64,000 bases of DNA from Aphelenchoides besseyi (lineage: Eukaryota; Nematoda; Chromadorea; Rhabditida; Aphelenchoididae). The stretch lies in NCBI GenBank assembly GCA_024699855.1, contig JAMPIQ010000001.1:11346001-11410000 (forward strand), read 5' to 3'. Positions 12,608-28,900 of this stretch are shown here, piece by piece. Made by a program: the position numbers and the translations under genes. The notes under the pieces were generated by a model. That model had not been told where the DNA came from. It saw nothing but the letters and a program-made list of their open reading frames with translations, and ran no database searches. Each line of letters begins with the position of its first letter. Positions within the stretch are counted from its first letter, which is position 1.

Positions 12608-15597
12608 TTAGTTTCTTATTGATCCCTTGAAGTACTCACCATCAGATTCGAATGGGTTTTGCATTTCATTGAAATAGCTGATCAATTTCAAAACATTTTG
12701 ACGTTGAACCAATGGATTCAAGGATCCATTTTCGACGCCGGAATCTGTGTCCGGTTCAATGTAATCACTTTGTTTTTCATTCGACATCTCTTTCAGCCAC
12801 TTTTCCGCTTGTGCGATTACTGCTTGTCGTTTCAGCCAAAAATGTCGTCGAATAACCTCTTTGAAGTATGGACGCGTATGGCTTTTAGCCATGTCGAAGA
12901 TCGCAAAAAACATTGTTGCTGCTTCGATGTGAAGATTATATCGTTGCGAAAACTCGAGACCTTTGGGCGAATCGGCAAACTTCTCAAAACCGGGTTCATT
13001 GAAATATGGTTGATCCACAAAGATCAAGCCCTGAATGGAAACAAGGACTTGAAGTAGTGAGCAGAACGGTGTCCATTTCTCTTCAGCACGACCTAAAAAA
13101 TGTGTTAACACCATGCAATGATCCCTTGCTACGAAATTACCTTCCCAAGTGTTCAAAAGTGAAAGACAAATTTTTCCACAGTTGTACAAATTTGGATTGA
13201 AGCGAACCGTATTGCCACCGGTGGTTAGAAAATTGATTTTCGGCGGACTGTTTGGATAAGAAGAAGGAAAGAAGACGTCGAATTCAAAAAGACCATTCTG
13301 ATAGGGAGTGTTCTCTATAATCAAACATCGGACTGTTTGAATTTGTTAGTTTAGATTACCTGGACCAGAAATCAGAACTTTTAAAACATCGCATCGTGAT
13401 TCGTCCATACACAGGAAGATAGACGAACTTTTTGAAAGCGGAAGTCCCGTATATCTGCACACATTTTTATATTTGTTTCTCTAATCCATTAGAAACTTAC
13501 AAAGAAGCCAGTTCCTTAGCAATTCGCTTGGTCCGTTCTTTTAGTGAAGAAGCGTAAGGATTTACATTGCGAAGTTCTTTTTTGAATGCAAAAGTGTGAA
13601 TCGGTTTTCCGTGATCGTCGAGTAACCTGAAAAGCTGCCTCTTAGTTTGTGAAATTTTTTTTGTCTTACCGATAAGTAGTAATTTGAAATGGCTGTAACG
13701 ATTCGACATAAATGCTCGGCGACGGAATACCCAACTCTAATCCGTGGACTTCGGAACGTCCAGCTGATGTACGCAACACACGTTGAGCGATGTTTGCAGT
13801 TTTAATTCGTTTTTCCGGAGGTAAACGTTGTTCATGACGTTGTGCTAGTTTCTTGATGACCTAAAATTCAAACGTAAAAAGAAATTGTGATTGAACATCA
13901 ACATCTCCAAGATCGTTGCAACGCCGGCAGAAGTCCAATAGACCAGAATCCGGCGACTGACCGCGAATTGTGTTTGGATATTGATTAAGAGTACTGCGAA
14001 AACGTGGAAGAACGTCTTTGATGATCGAACGCGATTCTGCGTCCTTCGGAACAATGAGACGCGGTAGAAATTGCGGAACAAAAGCCAAAGCAGTGGCCAG
14101 TTCAATTAGTGCCTGAATAGCAAATAGTAATGATTTCAGTCATTCAGTTACCTGATAGAAATCCATGTGTTGGGAAATATCAAACACGCTATCATTCGTA
14201 AAGTGATACTCGAATAGTTCCAAAATAACTGAATTTATCAGTTCGTCTACGGACTCTGGCGGCAATGTTGGTTGTTCTTTAGGTAACTCAAGATCGGCAT
14301 TCATGTCAGCAAGTTTGATCGTGTCACCGCAAAGAAACGTTGTTAAGGCACACAATAACCACATTAAATGCTGAAATCCACAATGTCAAAGTGTTTGGTT
14401 TGTGTAATCACTTCTTCTTGTGCAATTCGTTCCTCAACATTTCGTTCAAAATCCCAACGTGATTTCGTCGATCCTCGACCAAAGCCAACACCTTTTGCTG
14501 AAGAATTGCCGGTGGACGGTCGGGGTTTTCGCTTCTCGTCATTCAATCCTTTAGCATTTGGATGATTAAGATGTGAGGATTGATCGATTTCTTTCAGCAG
14601 CTGAGAGAAGACTCCCAAACGTACGAATTCTTGTTTTTCTGCTGGTGCACATTCACCCAAAATTCTGCAAACACGGTATTCCCGATTAAAGAGATTGTGT
14701 TGTTGATCTTACGCAATAACCCGTAGCATATCACTCATTCGATTTGGCCGTTGAGTCAAGAGGCTCAGCAAACGAGCAGCTTGTGACTCGAGATCGTCTG
14801 GTTCGTTGTTGGAAGTCGTGTTTGTGGAGCCCATAACACCACGGCCGATTGCCCGAGCTGTAGACAAAACTACGTTCTTGGAACCGTAAACAAAGGCGAG
14901 AATCTTTTGACGTCCATTTTCTAGAACAACGAAAATTTTATATTTCGCCTATTTATAGTCGCATTACGTCAAAAGTGCAATCCTTTTTATTCGCAATAAC
15001 CTTTAATTTATACTTTGGCAATGTTTTGTACTTGAAATTATATACAAAGAGATCAACCATCACATCCAATTTTGAGTGTGCTGTGAACTATTAAGTTTTT
15101 AGAAACACTGTTTTACTTCCTGACAAAGTCAATCTTTTTGCTCTCACATGAAAATTGAAATTTGGTCAAAAATATCTTGATAGCTTTATTAAGTTGTCTA
15201 TAAAAGTAAAATTTTGACTATGCACTTTTGGGTTAGTTGCAATCTACAAAGTCCGAAAGTTTCGAATTGCACTTACAAACGCCGTGGTTTAACTTATCGA
15301 TCACAACTCGTAGTATAGATCCTCTTACCTAATGCACAATTCGTTTCGATGTCCACAGGAACGACAGGTGACCGTTGATGCGGAGATTGAACGTCCATTG
15401 GAAGAGTGGCGTTCTTTGTAGACGATGGAGATGAGTTGATCGAATCGACGTTCAAAGAATATGTCGACGGGGCAACATCCACTTTTTTGGCAGTATCACG
15501 TCGATTAGAAAAACAACGACTGAAGATCTGCATTGAAAGTTCGTGGAGTTCGACGATTTGAACTACCGGTACTGAAATCAATTTCAATGAAGTTTCC
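12608..15597 (-). CDS. ubc-17: Ubiquitin-conjugating enzyme with C-terminal UBC fold, BIRC6/BRUCE family, UBC-17-like
   Basis: An E2 that would accept ubiquitin on a cysteine and pass it to substrates. The UBC fold is read across several exons: RYTGLPLS and MDESRCDVLKVLI near 13.45-13.36 kb, then NTPYQNGLFEFDVFFP and the active-site block YNCGKICLSLLNTWEG near 13.18 kb, with the catalytic Cys after GKI. A long helical tail follows (FEKFADSP, then FKEVIRRHFW) and ends at TAA by 12608. This layout, with the helical extension after the UBC core, is that of BIRC6. Upstream exons (about 13.7, 14.1, 14.3, 14.6 and 14.9 kb, and 15571-15327) encode helical, acidic segments. No BIR repeat is seen. The visible protein is roughly 800 residues, far shorter than vertebrate BIRC6 but close to my memory of the short C. 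elegans UBC-17. The 5' end is uncertain: 15597 is the first in-frame ATG, and a TTTCAG just after it may be the true acceptor. Confidence 0.85.
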
Positions 15598-18500
15598 ATT
15601 ATTATCGAAACAGAAAGTTACACGCTTATCCGCTTAAAGATCAAAATTCACAAGCTAATGTCCTACTGAAATGCAGTGGGCTTCTCAGAAACTGCAACCC
15701 GTTCACACGTTCAAAAGGACACTAATAACAAAACAAATTAATGCAGTTATATTTGTAACCAAAACATGAACTTCGAAGAATTTAGTTAACTTGTTATACT
15801 GTTCGGCAAAACTAAACGCAATTGGACCAAACATCAGGAAACAAAAAGATGTCTAGAGCAGTCACATCAAAAGCACGCCTTGAAAGACCCCCAAGTTTGT
15901 TTAATGATTGAACAGAAAGCCATCGAGTATTGCTGTTCATTTTGTAGTTGCCCAAACATCGATTGTATTTTCACTAAAGAGACCGTTAATTTGCAGCGTT
16001 TAGATGGCTACGTGCAATCTCTTATGCAACAATATAGCATCATCTATTTAAAGAAGACCAAAAAACGAAATGGTCGTTGGAATCGCCAACTCCATTTTTG
16101 GAGCTCTTTTGCACAAGATTAGAACTGAATCATTTTGGAAATAAGAAACATTAAAAGATCACAGAACTGGCGAGAACTACGGCGCTCAATGATGTGGTTC
16201 TTCCATTACGAAAATAAGCTTTTGGGTTTCTATTGCTTCTCTTTGTCTCCTAGAAACTCAAACCGTGAGAACCAATTGAAATTACTCGATTTCCAGAACT
16301 AAGAATAAGCGGGTTAAATGAGAATCACCGGAGAAATTATAATCGTTCCTACAGGCATCAAGAAATAAACAAACTGAGGACGTCAAATCCCGTTGACGTG
16401 AAAGAAGACTAAAAAGAATGTAGTAATAACTACAGATCTACTTTTGGAGTTTACTGCAAAAAATAACTCAAGTAATCGTTTAACATCGGACTTGACTTTA
16501 AATAGACGAGAACAATCAACGTAATGGTTTATATCGCTATGCAACCATTTTCGATTGCGATGCTCAAATGCTACGAACATACGTTAAGATCTGAACAACA
16601 GTAAACAAGGCATTCAAACGTCTTCTGGTCATTCGAATTCGATTAAGAGAAACTCCAACTGATGAAGTGCTCTTTGACCAAAATGACTGGTCACTGCAAA
16701 AGGATACTCCTCTTTTGCGGCTCGTTGCGTAGACACGGCTCGTGAATGCCGAAAAGAAGTTTGACGCCGACGACAAATGCGCGAAATTCCCGAGACGTTG
16801 TCCGCAACTAATGAATTGGCACCGGATGATGTCTTCTTCAGATGCCTTCAAATTCCATATGGTTGAATACACAATTAAACTGCAGACTCATTTTTCTCAC
16901 GACCGGAATGTCGACTCGAGGAATCAATCGGCCAATGGAGCGGACGTATGAAAAGCGAAAAGGATGCGCACGAAGACGAAAAACGTCGGCCAATTACTTT
17001 GCCATGGCACGAAGAGGCCGAAACGGGGGCGGTAAAGAAGAAACGGGGCAGCAAACAAATGAGTCGAGCAACACCGTGAGAAACGTCTGTAATTCTTTCT
17101 TTTCTGTTTACAATTGCCTTCACATTTGGCTTCAATTCTGATCCGTAGACTTGAACGACGATTACCATATGAAGAGTTGAGTACCGAATCCATTGGACGA
17201 AGAATGTAAATGGCAATGGTCGATATCCGACATTTCGTGACTTGTTGCGATTTTCCAATTATACGACCGATTCTTTAAAACCGAATGAATTAATTTGCGT
17301 GCTTAAGGGCACGAAGAAAAATAATACAAATAGACTGCTTCCCGTTCTCGCGGCTTCATTAGACTGGAAATAGGGCGATGCGAATAGTATTGTCGATTAG
17401 TTGAAGTTCAAATTTCTGCCAACTGAATGGTATTGAACTTCATCTTTAAGATCCGACGTCGGTTATCCTGCGAATCAATTGAGTGTCCGTAGGTCGTTCA
17501 GTTCGATATCGAAGTAATTAGTCTCATGATATTTTTGATAGTAACGATTATTTATCAAAAATACACGCGTCACGAGTACCAATGTGCCAATTTGAATGTT
17601 AAAATAATAGGCGGTTAGCTAAGGGTTATCTCGAAGTTAAATAGCACGAGATTTGATGTAAGCACATAGCAGTGGTCACTGTTGTATAACAAATGAAATT
17701 CCGCATTATGATCCAATTTGGTTTTACACTCATTATAAAAAACTCGATTAATTTGAACGTACAATGAACACGTGCTACCGCCGGGAATACGAAATCCGCC
17801 AATGCTGAATGAGCTCATTAGTTAGCTTCTATCAGCTCTGTTATGAAAAATTCCAACAACGCTCGAAAACCAAAGTGTTCGAGTTAGAACGCATAACATG
17901 TTCCTTCGTTTCCCTAAACACGAACTCTTAGTAATCGCTGTTTCTTAACTTGAAACAAATTAGATTGGCTGCATGGACTTATTCGATTTCTTTGGCTGAG
18001 TTATCGAAATCAAACGATAAGTCTGAAATGGCACAACGTCTCAAAAATCAGGTGGATTCAAATCATGAACAAAAGAGTTGGTGTTACAGAAAAATAGATT
18101 ACGAAAACTTTCAACAAACAACTAAGCCACTCTACGTGCTCACTCATCGACTAAATAACATCTAAGCATTTCACGTATAGACAAAGAAATTTAAAATACA
18201 GTAGTAAACAGAAATGTGCACGACTACTCCTATCATTAAGTTCTTCAGTTCGTAACCGAATACCGATCGTGACTTCGAGTCGGCAAATTTTCTTCCGCTT
18301 TCCGATTCCCGAAGGTTTTTGGTCCAACTCCCCCGCCGGCAGTCTAGAAAATTAACAGGTGAAGTAACAAGTTATTCGCTTTTTGTTTTCACCTGTTTGT
18401 GAAGGCGTCATAATTGAAGTACCATCGAATCTAAAGGCAAAATTCGAAATGTAGACGTAAACTTCATTTTCGAACTATAAGCCCTTTTCGCAGGAATTCA

Positions 18501-19835
18501 AAATGAACAAATGACGAGAATGATGTTTAGAAGATTGTTAATAATGAATGTGATTTGGCATATCAAATCGCATTCGCGAGTATCTGTTGCTTAAAACTAC
18601 GAAGATAAGCAAGTAGTCGAATATACTTTTAAACCATCGGTTTGACTCCATGGTTTGTCTGACGCTCACGGAATCCTTTGAAGTTCAAATGTTCTCAGAA
18701 ACCAGATATTTCGGCAAATTCACAAAAATCGTTTGAAGTGTGTTTCCTGCTCCATTTTTTTGTTAATGTAAACGGCAAACAGCTGCTGCGCATTTGCCAG
18801 ATGTTAAACAACCAAATTGATGGTATTCACATCTCGACTTAGCTAATTGACAGAACCTGATGTTAATTCGCATTCATTTCTCGGTGTAAAGCTGCAAAAT
18901 CAATTCGTTTCAAACAAAATTCCATGGTACTTGTGGTATTCAATTTGGCTGCTCGGTCTGACGGTTCAATTTGTTTTTACATTCGATTTTGTTTCAAAGG
19001 CGTCAAATTTGCTTTTAACTCGACAAATTCTGTTGACGGACTCAATGCAATTCCCGAGTGAATGTTACCCAAAAGCTCTGTAAAACTTCATCTTCAAGAC
19101 GTCCAGAACAGAGATAGTGTATTTCCGGAGATTGAAAAAAAGACCGTCTCTACACGCACATCCGTTAGACGCATTAAAATCCCGAAACCGCATCTTCCGG
19201 CCTTTTTTGGGCCGCCAAAATCAGCGGGAGCGGATGTAAAGTTTTTGCGCTATCCCTTCGAAAGTTGGCCTGTATTCCAGTCCCAACGAATAAATAACAA
19301 CTACATATCCGCGTCTTCAAGCATAAGAAGTGAGTTCGTTAAAATGTTTTTGGTCCAAATGCTAGAAATCGTTTTGATTTGTCTTCTTTGGTCGTCAGTC
19401 ATTTTACAACAATTGAAATTCGAAGAATTGAAAACGGCGTGTATTGGACGTTAATTTCGAAAAAGTGCTAATCTTTGACTTGTCAAAACATTTCAATCGG
19501 ATTAGTTCGTTACGAGAGCACGACAGTTGATACGTGTACTAACTCTGTGATTTAAATGCCGTTCCTCGGGTATTCTTGACTTCTTGTTGATTTTCAGGTC
19601 CTTTGTTTTGTCAACTTCAACATCAAATTCACCTCAACTCATGGATTAGCAGCGGTTACAAACTTCAGTTTTGCTCTTCACTGCCATTCATCGAAGTTCT
19701 TTCATCTTTTTCGATTCCAATTGACCTCAAATTACGTTAATGTCTTCCGTTTCGAAAGCAACTTATCAACCTTTGATTCTTTTGTCTCAAAATTTTAACA
19801 ATTTACATTGAACCCCAACATGTCCATTGGCTGAA
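15598..19835. other. 4.2 kb without a supported gene
   Basis: Open frames on both strands are short, overlap in antisense, and lack splice-consistent neighbours or known motifs; examples are 15880-16122 (+), 16564-16872 (-), 16875-17258 (-) and 19062-19454 (+). The stretch sits upstream of two divergent genes (UBC-17-like to the left, gliotactin-like to the right) and may hold the regulatory DNA of both. I see no tandem repeat, inverted repeat or RNA gene. Confidence 0.45.
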
Positions 19836-22216
<2,381 letters not shown>

Positions 22217-22935
22217 CCTCTCACATCAACGTGAATTGCTCATCACTTTGTCATTCTCTGTTTTGTTTTCATGATCTCATTTCGCTTTTCTTTCTCTAGT
22301 TCGAAGTTTATTGATATTAAAACGTAACAAAACCCGTAATCCAAAATAACAAAAAAATGACCGGAGAAGAATTCGAATAAGATATACAGTGTACAATCGT
22401 TATTACAAGACAATATTGCAATGGGAAATACGCCTATTTGCTTAATGATTGAATTAACTGGCAAGAGATAAAACTGAGAAACGGGAGCACAAAAACAAAA
22501 TGTGAGTTCAAATTTCTCCACAAATGAGCAAATTACACACCTGAGGGTAAGTTGGATACAGCAACTCGTGTAAAAACAACTACAATCTTCTATCACACTA
22601 AGACGCACCGAAGCCACAGATTAGACACACGGTCAACAAGGCGGTTGAACAACTTCTTCGCGTTGAAACTCCTCACCAATGCACTGACCACTGCCATAAC
22701 ATTTACGAATCCTTCGCCGAAATCCAACGCCACAAGTGCTCGAAAGGGGACTAAACAAGCCCCATCCTTAAGCGTTGCCCAATAAGTATTGTGAAAAATA
22801 ATTAAATTTAAAGCAGCAAATCACACAGAGTTGTAACTTAACGCATTGAATTCAGACAAATTGTTCGGGTTTAGATGCGTTAAATTACAATTCTTAGGCT
22901 ACAAGCAAAGCATCCGGATAGTAAGAGAAGAATGG

Positions 22936-25900
22936 TTAGAATCGTAATCTGCGAATGCGTCTGAAATCAATCGGAGTTGAATTCGGCCTTTTGCTTAGTC
23001 CATCAATTGGCACAACTTGACGCCATTTGGATTGTGTAGAAGTCGATAATCCCGCTCCCTTATTTAATGTCCGTGTCGATGCAGTCAGAGTAGTGACGTT
23101 CCGTTGAGTCGTGGTTTCTTTTTGTCGTAAGTTTGAGGACGCAAGTTTAGTAAGCCAAGCTTCTTTTGCTAGACGTGCTCTTTGCTCACCTCCCCATTGA
23201 GCATTTGAATTAATGCAATCACGTTCCGAACAAATCGCCGTCTCTCGAAATTGACCCGGACAATCACCACGTAAACAGGCTCGAGTTCGTCTAAATTAAA
23301 AAGTAACGAGTTAAATCAAATATGTTATTTGTGGAAACAGACCTTTTGATACCGTTTCCGCATGTTACACTACAAAACGACCATTCTGACCATCCGCTCC
23401 ACAACGAGTTTGCTGCAGTTGATGTACACGCTTGTTCATTACAATAATTCTGTTCAACAGCAGATCCTGGGCACGTAGCTCCCCACGGACAATTTCGGCT
23501 TCTCGAGCGAATTCCACGACCGCAAAGTCGTGAGCACTCTGACCACTAAACATTAACATTGTAATTTGAAAATGAGATTTCAAAGGATTTTGGATTTCAA
23601 TTTCACTTATTAGTGTCTATGTTTAACGGCCTTACTTGTCCCCAGTTATTCCATGTCTGTGAGCATTCTTTAACGTTACACGCCATTCGTTGTGTACCTG
23701 ATCCATCACATGGCTCCTTGAAATTGGAATATTAGATAGCATCTTCAAAACAAATACATACTTTTGAACACAATCGATCTCTCGTTTGAACACCCGGTCC
23801 ACATGTTGTAGAGCACGCACTCCAAGCGCTCTAGAAACTTGTTTAGTTTAAAACTTGTCGATTGAAAGCAAGTTAAACCGGTAGTTGTTATTTTTGGTTC
23901 AACAACTTTTTCGCTTTTGCAAAAAGATTGTAACGTACCCACGATTGCCATACTCCTACTGTTGTTGGGAGTGGAGGGGCACACTAAAAACGATTTGTTT
24001 AATGAAATCAACTAAAAATACTTACTGGAAGTTCATCGCAATTCCTGATATCCATCGTTTTACCTAAAAAAGAGTAATTCAACAAAACATTCGCAATCTA
24101 TGCGTACCAGGACAAGAAAAGGCGATGGTATTTTGTGCCGTTGTACATCGTCGATACCTGGCTTGACTGCCACGACCACAGCTAACACTACAAGCTGAAA
24201 ACTGTAGTTGAAGAAATTTCCGTCTTATTGGTTATCAGGTCTTGAATTGATTTTATGTTTCGAAGATAAGCTTTCACGAATCATAATCACTCGTTGAGTG
24301 CTAACTTCGTCATGATTACTTACGACAAAAAATGGGTTATGCGTTTTGACGGTCCTTGTCGTGTGTTAGAATTTTTTGTTCACTTATCAGTCACCAGTTC
24401 AAAAATCCAAAACTTTAACTAACCACTCCAAAATGTCCAATCCGTCCAATCTTCGCTGCGACGAATGACCGGACAAGCTTGTTCACCACAAGCTATTTTT
24501 TCGTTTGGATCACCGACACATTGATTTGGGATACTGCAAATTCGACTTCGCAATTTGTATCCTCCGCCACCGCATGAAACCGTACAAGATGACCTAAGAA
24601 CATTGATCTGATGCTTTCCATTTTCGACTAACCAAAGTGACCACACAAGCCATTGACCTTGTGATGTAACTGCGGGTGCAGTTAACGGACAAGAATCTGT
24701 TGGACATGGGACATCACGATTAACCAAATGGTTGTTGTTGCATGACAACTCCTTTAAAATGCCAATTCAACTCTCGTTTCTACACAACATTGCGGTTGTA
24801 AAAGCCTGATTAGCAACAAGCATTTGAAAGCAAAGATACTTTTGATTGCATTAACTAAGAAGTATTTTTGAAGCTCATTTGTTAATAATTTCGACTGATG
24901 TATACGGTAACATTGAGCGTTCTGACCTCGAAAACCGCATTTTGATTTCCGGAAGTTTGAAAAGCCTTGACTTTGTCCTTGGCGGTTAGTAAAAAAATCA
25001 ACAGAACGAACGATTCAGAGACATTGAGACCCGTGCGAAAACTGGTTCTGTTGGTTTACGCCCATTTCTGAACGTCGGCTCGATTTCCGGTGATTAAAAC
25101 ACGTGCACACGCAGCAAATAGGCCAAAACAAACAAATGTCCTCTTCAACAAAGTAGGCAAACAGTTGAAAACAAATGCTAAGCGATACAAACTTTATAAA
25201 TTAGAATTGTTATTAAGCAATCGAGTCCAAAACTTCGGACTTCTTCGCAGAAACGTTGAAACCAAATTCGGATCGCGTTTGGCCATGTTCTCCAGAGCTT
25301 TGAAATAGCGGTCCAATTGTTCCAATTTCTCATCTTCAACTCGATTATTAACGACCGACTCAGTCGGTTGAGTTGTCGTTTGAATTAATGGCGTTGGAGC
25401 GGTGGTCGATTTTTCGGTGTTAGTGTCCGCACTCAAAGTGTTAGTGTTGTTGGTTAGATGTTGCATTAAAGCTGGCGGCCAATAAGCGTGATTAAGCAAG
25501 CGAATACACGTTTTCCAGAAATAGCGACTCACGAGACATTCACCACCCAAACAGTAGCGATCCCATCCGCACGAGGTCCCATCGGGCAAATTGTCTCCGT
25601 AGAATCGATAGTTTCTTTGCGATCCAGCATTGCTTCTGACGTCACAGAACACCTAAACAGCAGATGTTGGTTATTGGATTTTAGCAATAAAATTGAGTGT
25701 GTAATCAAGCTTTCAATTGCTTTCAATTTTAATGCGTTTCGCTGCAAAACCATCGAAACTTTCTAAAATGGTGTTTGATGTTTTGCTTCGTCGCTTTTGT
25801 CGGGTATCAAAATTAAGCAAACAATCATTAGTTGACCTTTTAACAACTTTGCGGTTTTTAATTTGCCACCACTTAAACTTTCGATGGCAACACAAAGCAT

Positions 25901-28900
25901 CTACAGAGTTCGTTCGAATCAATTTGGAACGGAGGCTCGTCATCACGAATGGGCGACAGTCAAGGACGTTCGATTGGGTGATTAATAAACGAAGCGAAGA
26001 ACGCTCGTGCTCTTTGAAGAGCAAGAAAATTAACGTACTTTGCATGCGCGTTGAGGATAGCGCGTTAGTTGTGATCCAGTGCCCGTGAGTTCGTTATCTT
26101 GTTTGATTCGCTTGTGCTCAGCACAAGTATTGCTGATGTACTAAAGTGGGCTTATGAAATTGACTACAAATGAGCAAACTTACTTGATTAACACTCAGCG
26201 TTGCTTGAGAACACGTACGACTGCAAACCACCGCTCGAGTTGCGGATCCACCGCATTCTTGGCCTCCGTTGGCCGGTGATGGATTAGTACAAGTGCGACG
26301 CGAAATCGTGACTCCAATGGCATCAATGATCTGTGGACATGAACATTGAGTACAAGACGGCGTACTCCAAGCCGACCATTGGCCATCCAAACGCTACAAA
26401 AATTCAAATCGTTGATCTTGTACTTTGTTCGATCATCAATTTTGGCTAATTACTCTGTTACATGTTTTGCGATCACAATTCTAATCGATTGTCTATAGTT
26501 TTTGTTTGTAATTGCGCAATCGTTCAATTGAACTTCACAGCGGGAAATGATAATCAAATTGTCGACTCGCAAAAGACATTTGTTGATGAAGGTGACCGAA
26601 CCGGAAAGCAAACGGTTTCCTTCCGGGCGACAATTGATCGGGCGCCATGAAGACGCCGGAGGACGCCCAATCTAATGCGGAAAATCGCCGAAACAAAAAC
26701 ACACAATCACAGGCTTCGGACAGAATAAGTGTCGAAATGATGGATGAGCCCAAAGACCCGGAAATTTGTTTCTTTTCGTTCATTCTTGTGCCGACCTCTT
26801 CGCGCTTGATCTCCTATCTTCGACGGCCTCAACCTCCAATGCCACGTGTTACAAAAGCAGCGGTGTTAGCGATAGATGTTCAGCAGAAAAACTTAAAGCA
26901 AAGAACCGAAATACTCGAAAAGAAACCATATGAGAGATAGAACGTTCTTTATACGATTCCAAAACGTAGATCAAATCAACAACAAAGAAACCCAAAGCGA
27001 TTTCTCACAAGGATTCATCTTTATGTACAATCTTAAATAACCGACTTCAAAAGAACGTATTTACAAACAATAAATTACCATGCAACAAAAACTCTTCAAC
27101 GCAAAAAAACCGAACAAACCAAAATTACGCTTAGATGTTGCGAACCGTAAAAGAAGAAGCTGAAATTTGGTGCAAAGGATAGAAAGCGGATTCCGTGAAA
27201 TAATTTAGTGATGCATTAAGCACTGAGAGAGGTGGCAACGATCAACGAACGCGTCGACGACGTGAACGAAACGGCAAACTGCCTATTGGAACAACTCGCT
27301 TTTTCGGCACAATTTTTGGACGATTCGCAAGTTGATGACCCAAAAGATGCGCTTTGACTCGTGAAATCCACGCAGGCAATGTTGCATCGGGTATTGGAAC
27401 TGGTGGAGGACGGACGATCGGACGTTGTTGCAAACCCCAAGATGCACCTACCGTTGGATTTGCTGGAGTCGGCAATGCTGTAGTAGCAACTGGCAACGAA
27501 GGCTGTGAATTTCCAGTCCAAGGAACACAACGGCCAAGCTGAATGATTATTATTAGTTCTCTCATCACAATCTTACTTACTTGACACCATTTACTTGGAC
27601 CGCAAAAAGTTCCTTCGAGAGCCGGATGCGAAGTTACAACTAAAAGTCGGGACTAATCAGAAAAATGAAAGAGTCACATACTTCTTCCGTACTGGTTAAG
27701 GCCGAGGCCACACCAAAGCATATGACAAATTCCATCGTAATGATCCTGTCGAGGAGCAATTTGAATGTAACCTGGTCCGTGCATTAGCATCTGAAAGCCA
27801 TAAATTTTATTGTAATCTTTGGTGAGCAATTCTCAATACTACGATAACAAATACTTACACATTGCATATTTGCGTCGTACAATTGTCCCGGTTTGATCAC
27901 GTCAGTCAACGGCACTTTTTCGGCTAACAAGCTTAATCTCAGACAGTTTTTGCCACGTGAATCCAATCGTTGAATAAACGAATGATAATCGCGTAACGAA
28001 CAAGTTGACCATGTAACTTTTCCGGGTCCAAGAGACGACGACATGATGAACGTAGAAGAGCAATATCTTAACAATTCAATTACTTTTGTTTCTTTAAATT
28101 CAACTTACGGCTCATCATGACGCATTCCAACACTGTGTCCAAGCTCATGCGTTCCAATAAATGCCGAAGTAAAATCAAGACCTTCGGCAAGTGTACACGT
28201 GTTCCTAAAATAACTGTTGAGTTGCATAATCAATAGGCGTTCTACCAGGGATCACACATTCCGTCTAATCTAGCAATTCCAGAAATCGAACGTGATCCCG
28301 ATCCACGATGAATGTCGTATCCGGTAAGCAGCAAAGCGTGATCCCAATCACGAACTCCGAGACTTCGTTGGTAGCGACAAAACCGATCCAAATATTGTTG
28401 AGCATGACCATGAGAATGTAAATGAGGTGCCATAGCTGATGGTTGAGTTTTGAAAACTTCGTAACGAACAATACGGAAGTGAAGCTGAGGAATTGCTGTT
28501 GGTTGTTTGTACATGATTTGAACCTGGTTAAGAAAGGTTACCGCAAATTGCTAAATAAAAACAAATTAGTGGAATATTAGAAGTCAATAGAAGCGGTCAA
28601 AAACTTCTCAAACAAATCATATGAACTTTTCGTCATTTTGTGGTTAATTATATTATCTTTGTATTTCAGAACTTAGTTACTTACTTGCAGTTTCTGCCAC
28701 GCTGCACCTCCATATTTGCTAGAGAAATGGCGCCACAAAAGTTCGTCAACGAATATCGCTAACTCGACCTAAACTATCAAATTCAAGGCGTACATTTCTT
28801 CATTTAACGTACAACCAACTCCTCTCCATTTTGTACTAGACGTTGACCAGTTACAAAAACATCCTCGTTAACTCCAGCTTCATCTTCGAGCATCTCTTCA

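Noticed and set aside
18847..19454. Plus-strand frames just upstream of the gliotactin-like gene
   Set aside because: They lack splice continuity with the ATG at 19836, overlap in different frames and carry no motif, so I did not extend the gene into them.
25717..26088. Plus-strand 123-codon open frame in the ADAMTS gene
   Set aside because: It lies in an ADAMTS intron, overlaps a similar minus-strand frame, and has no motif, signal peptide or splice partners.
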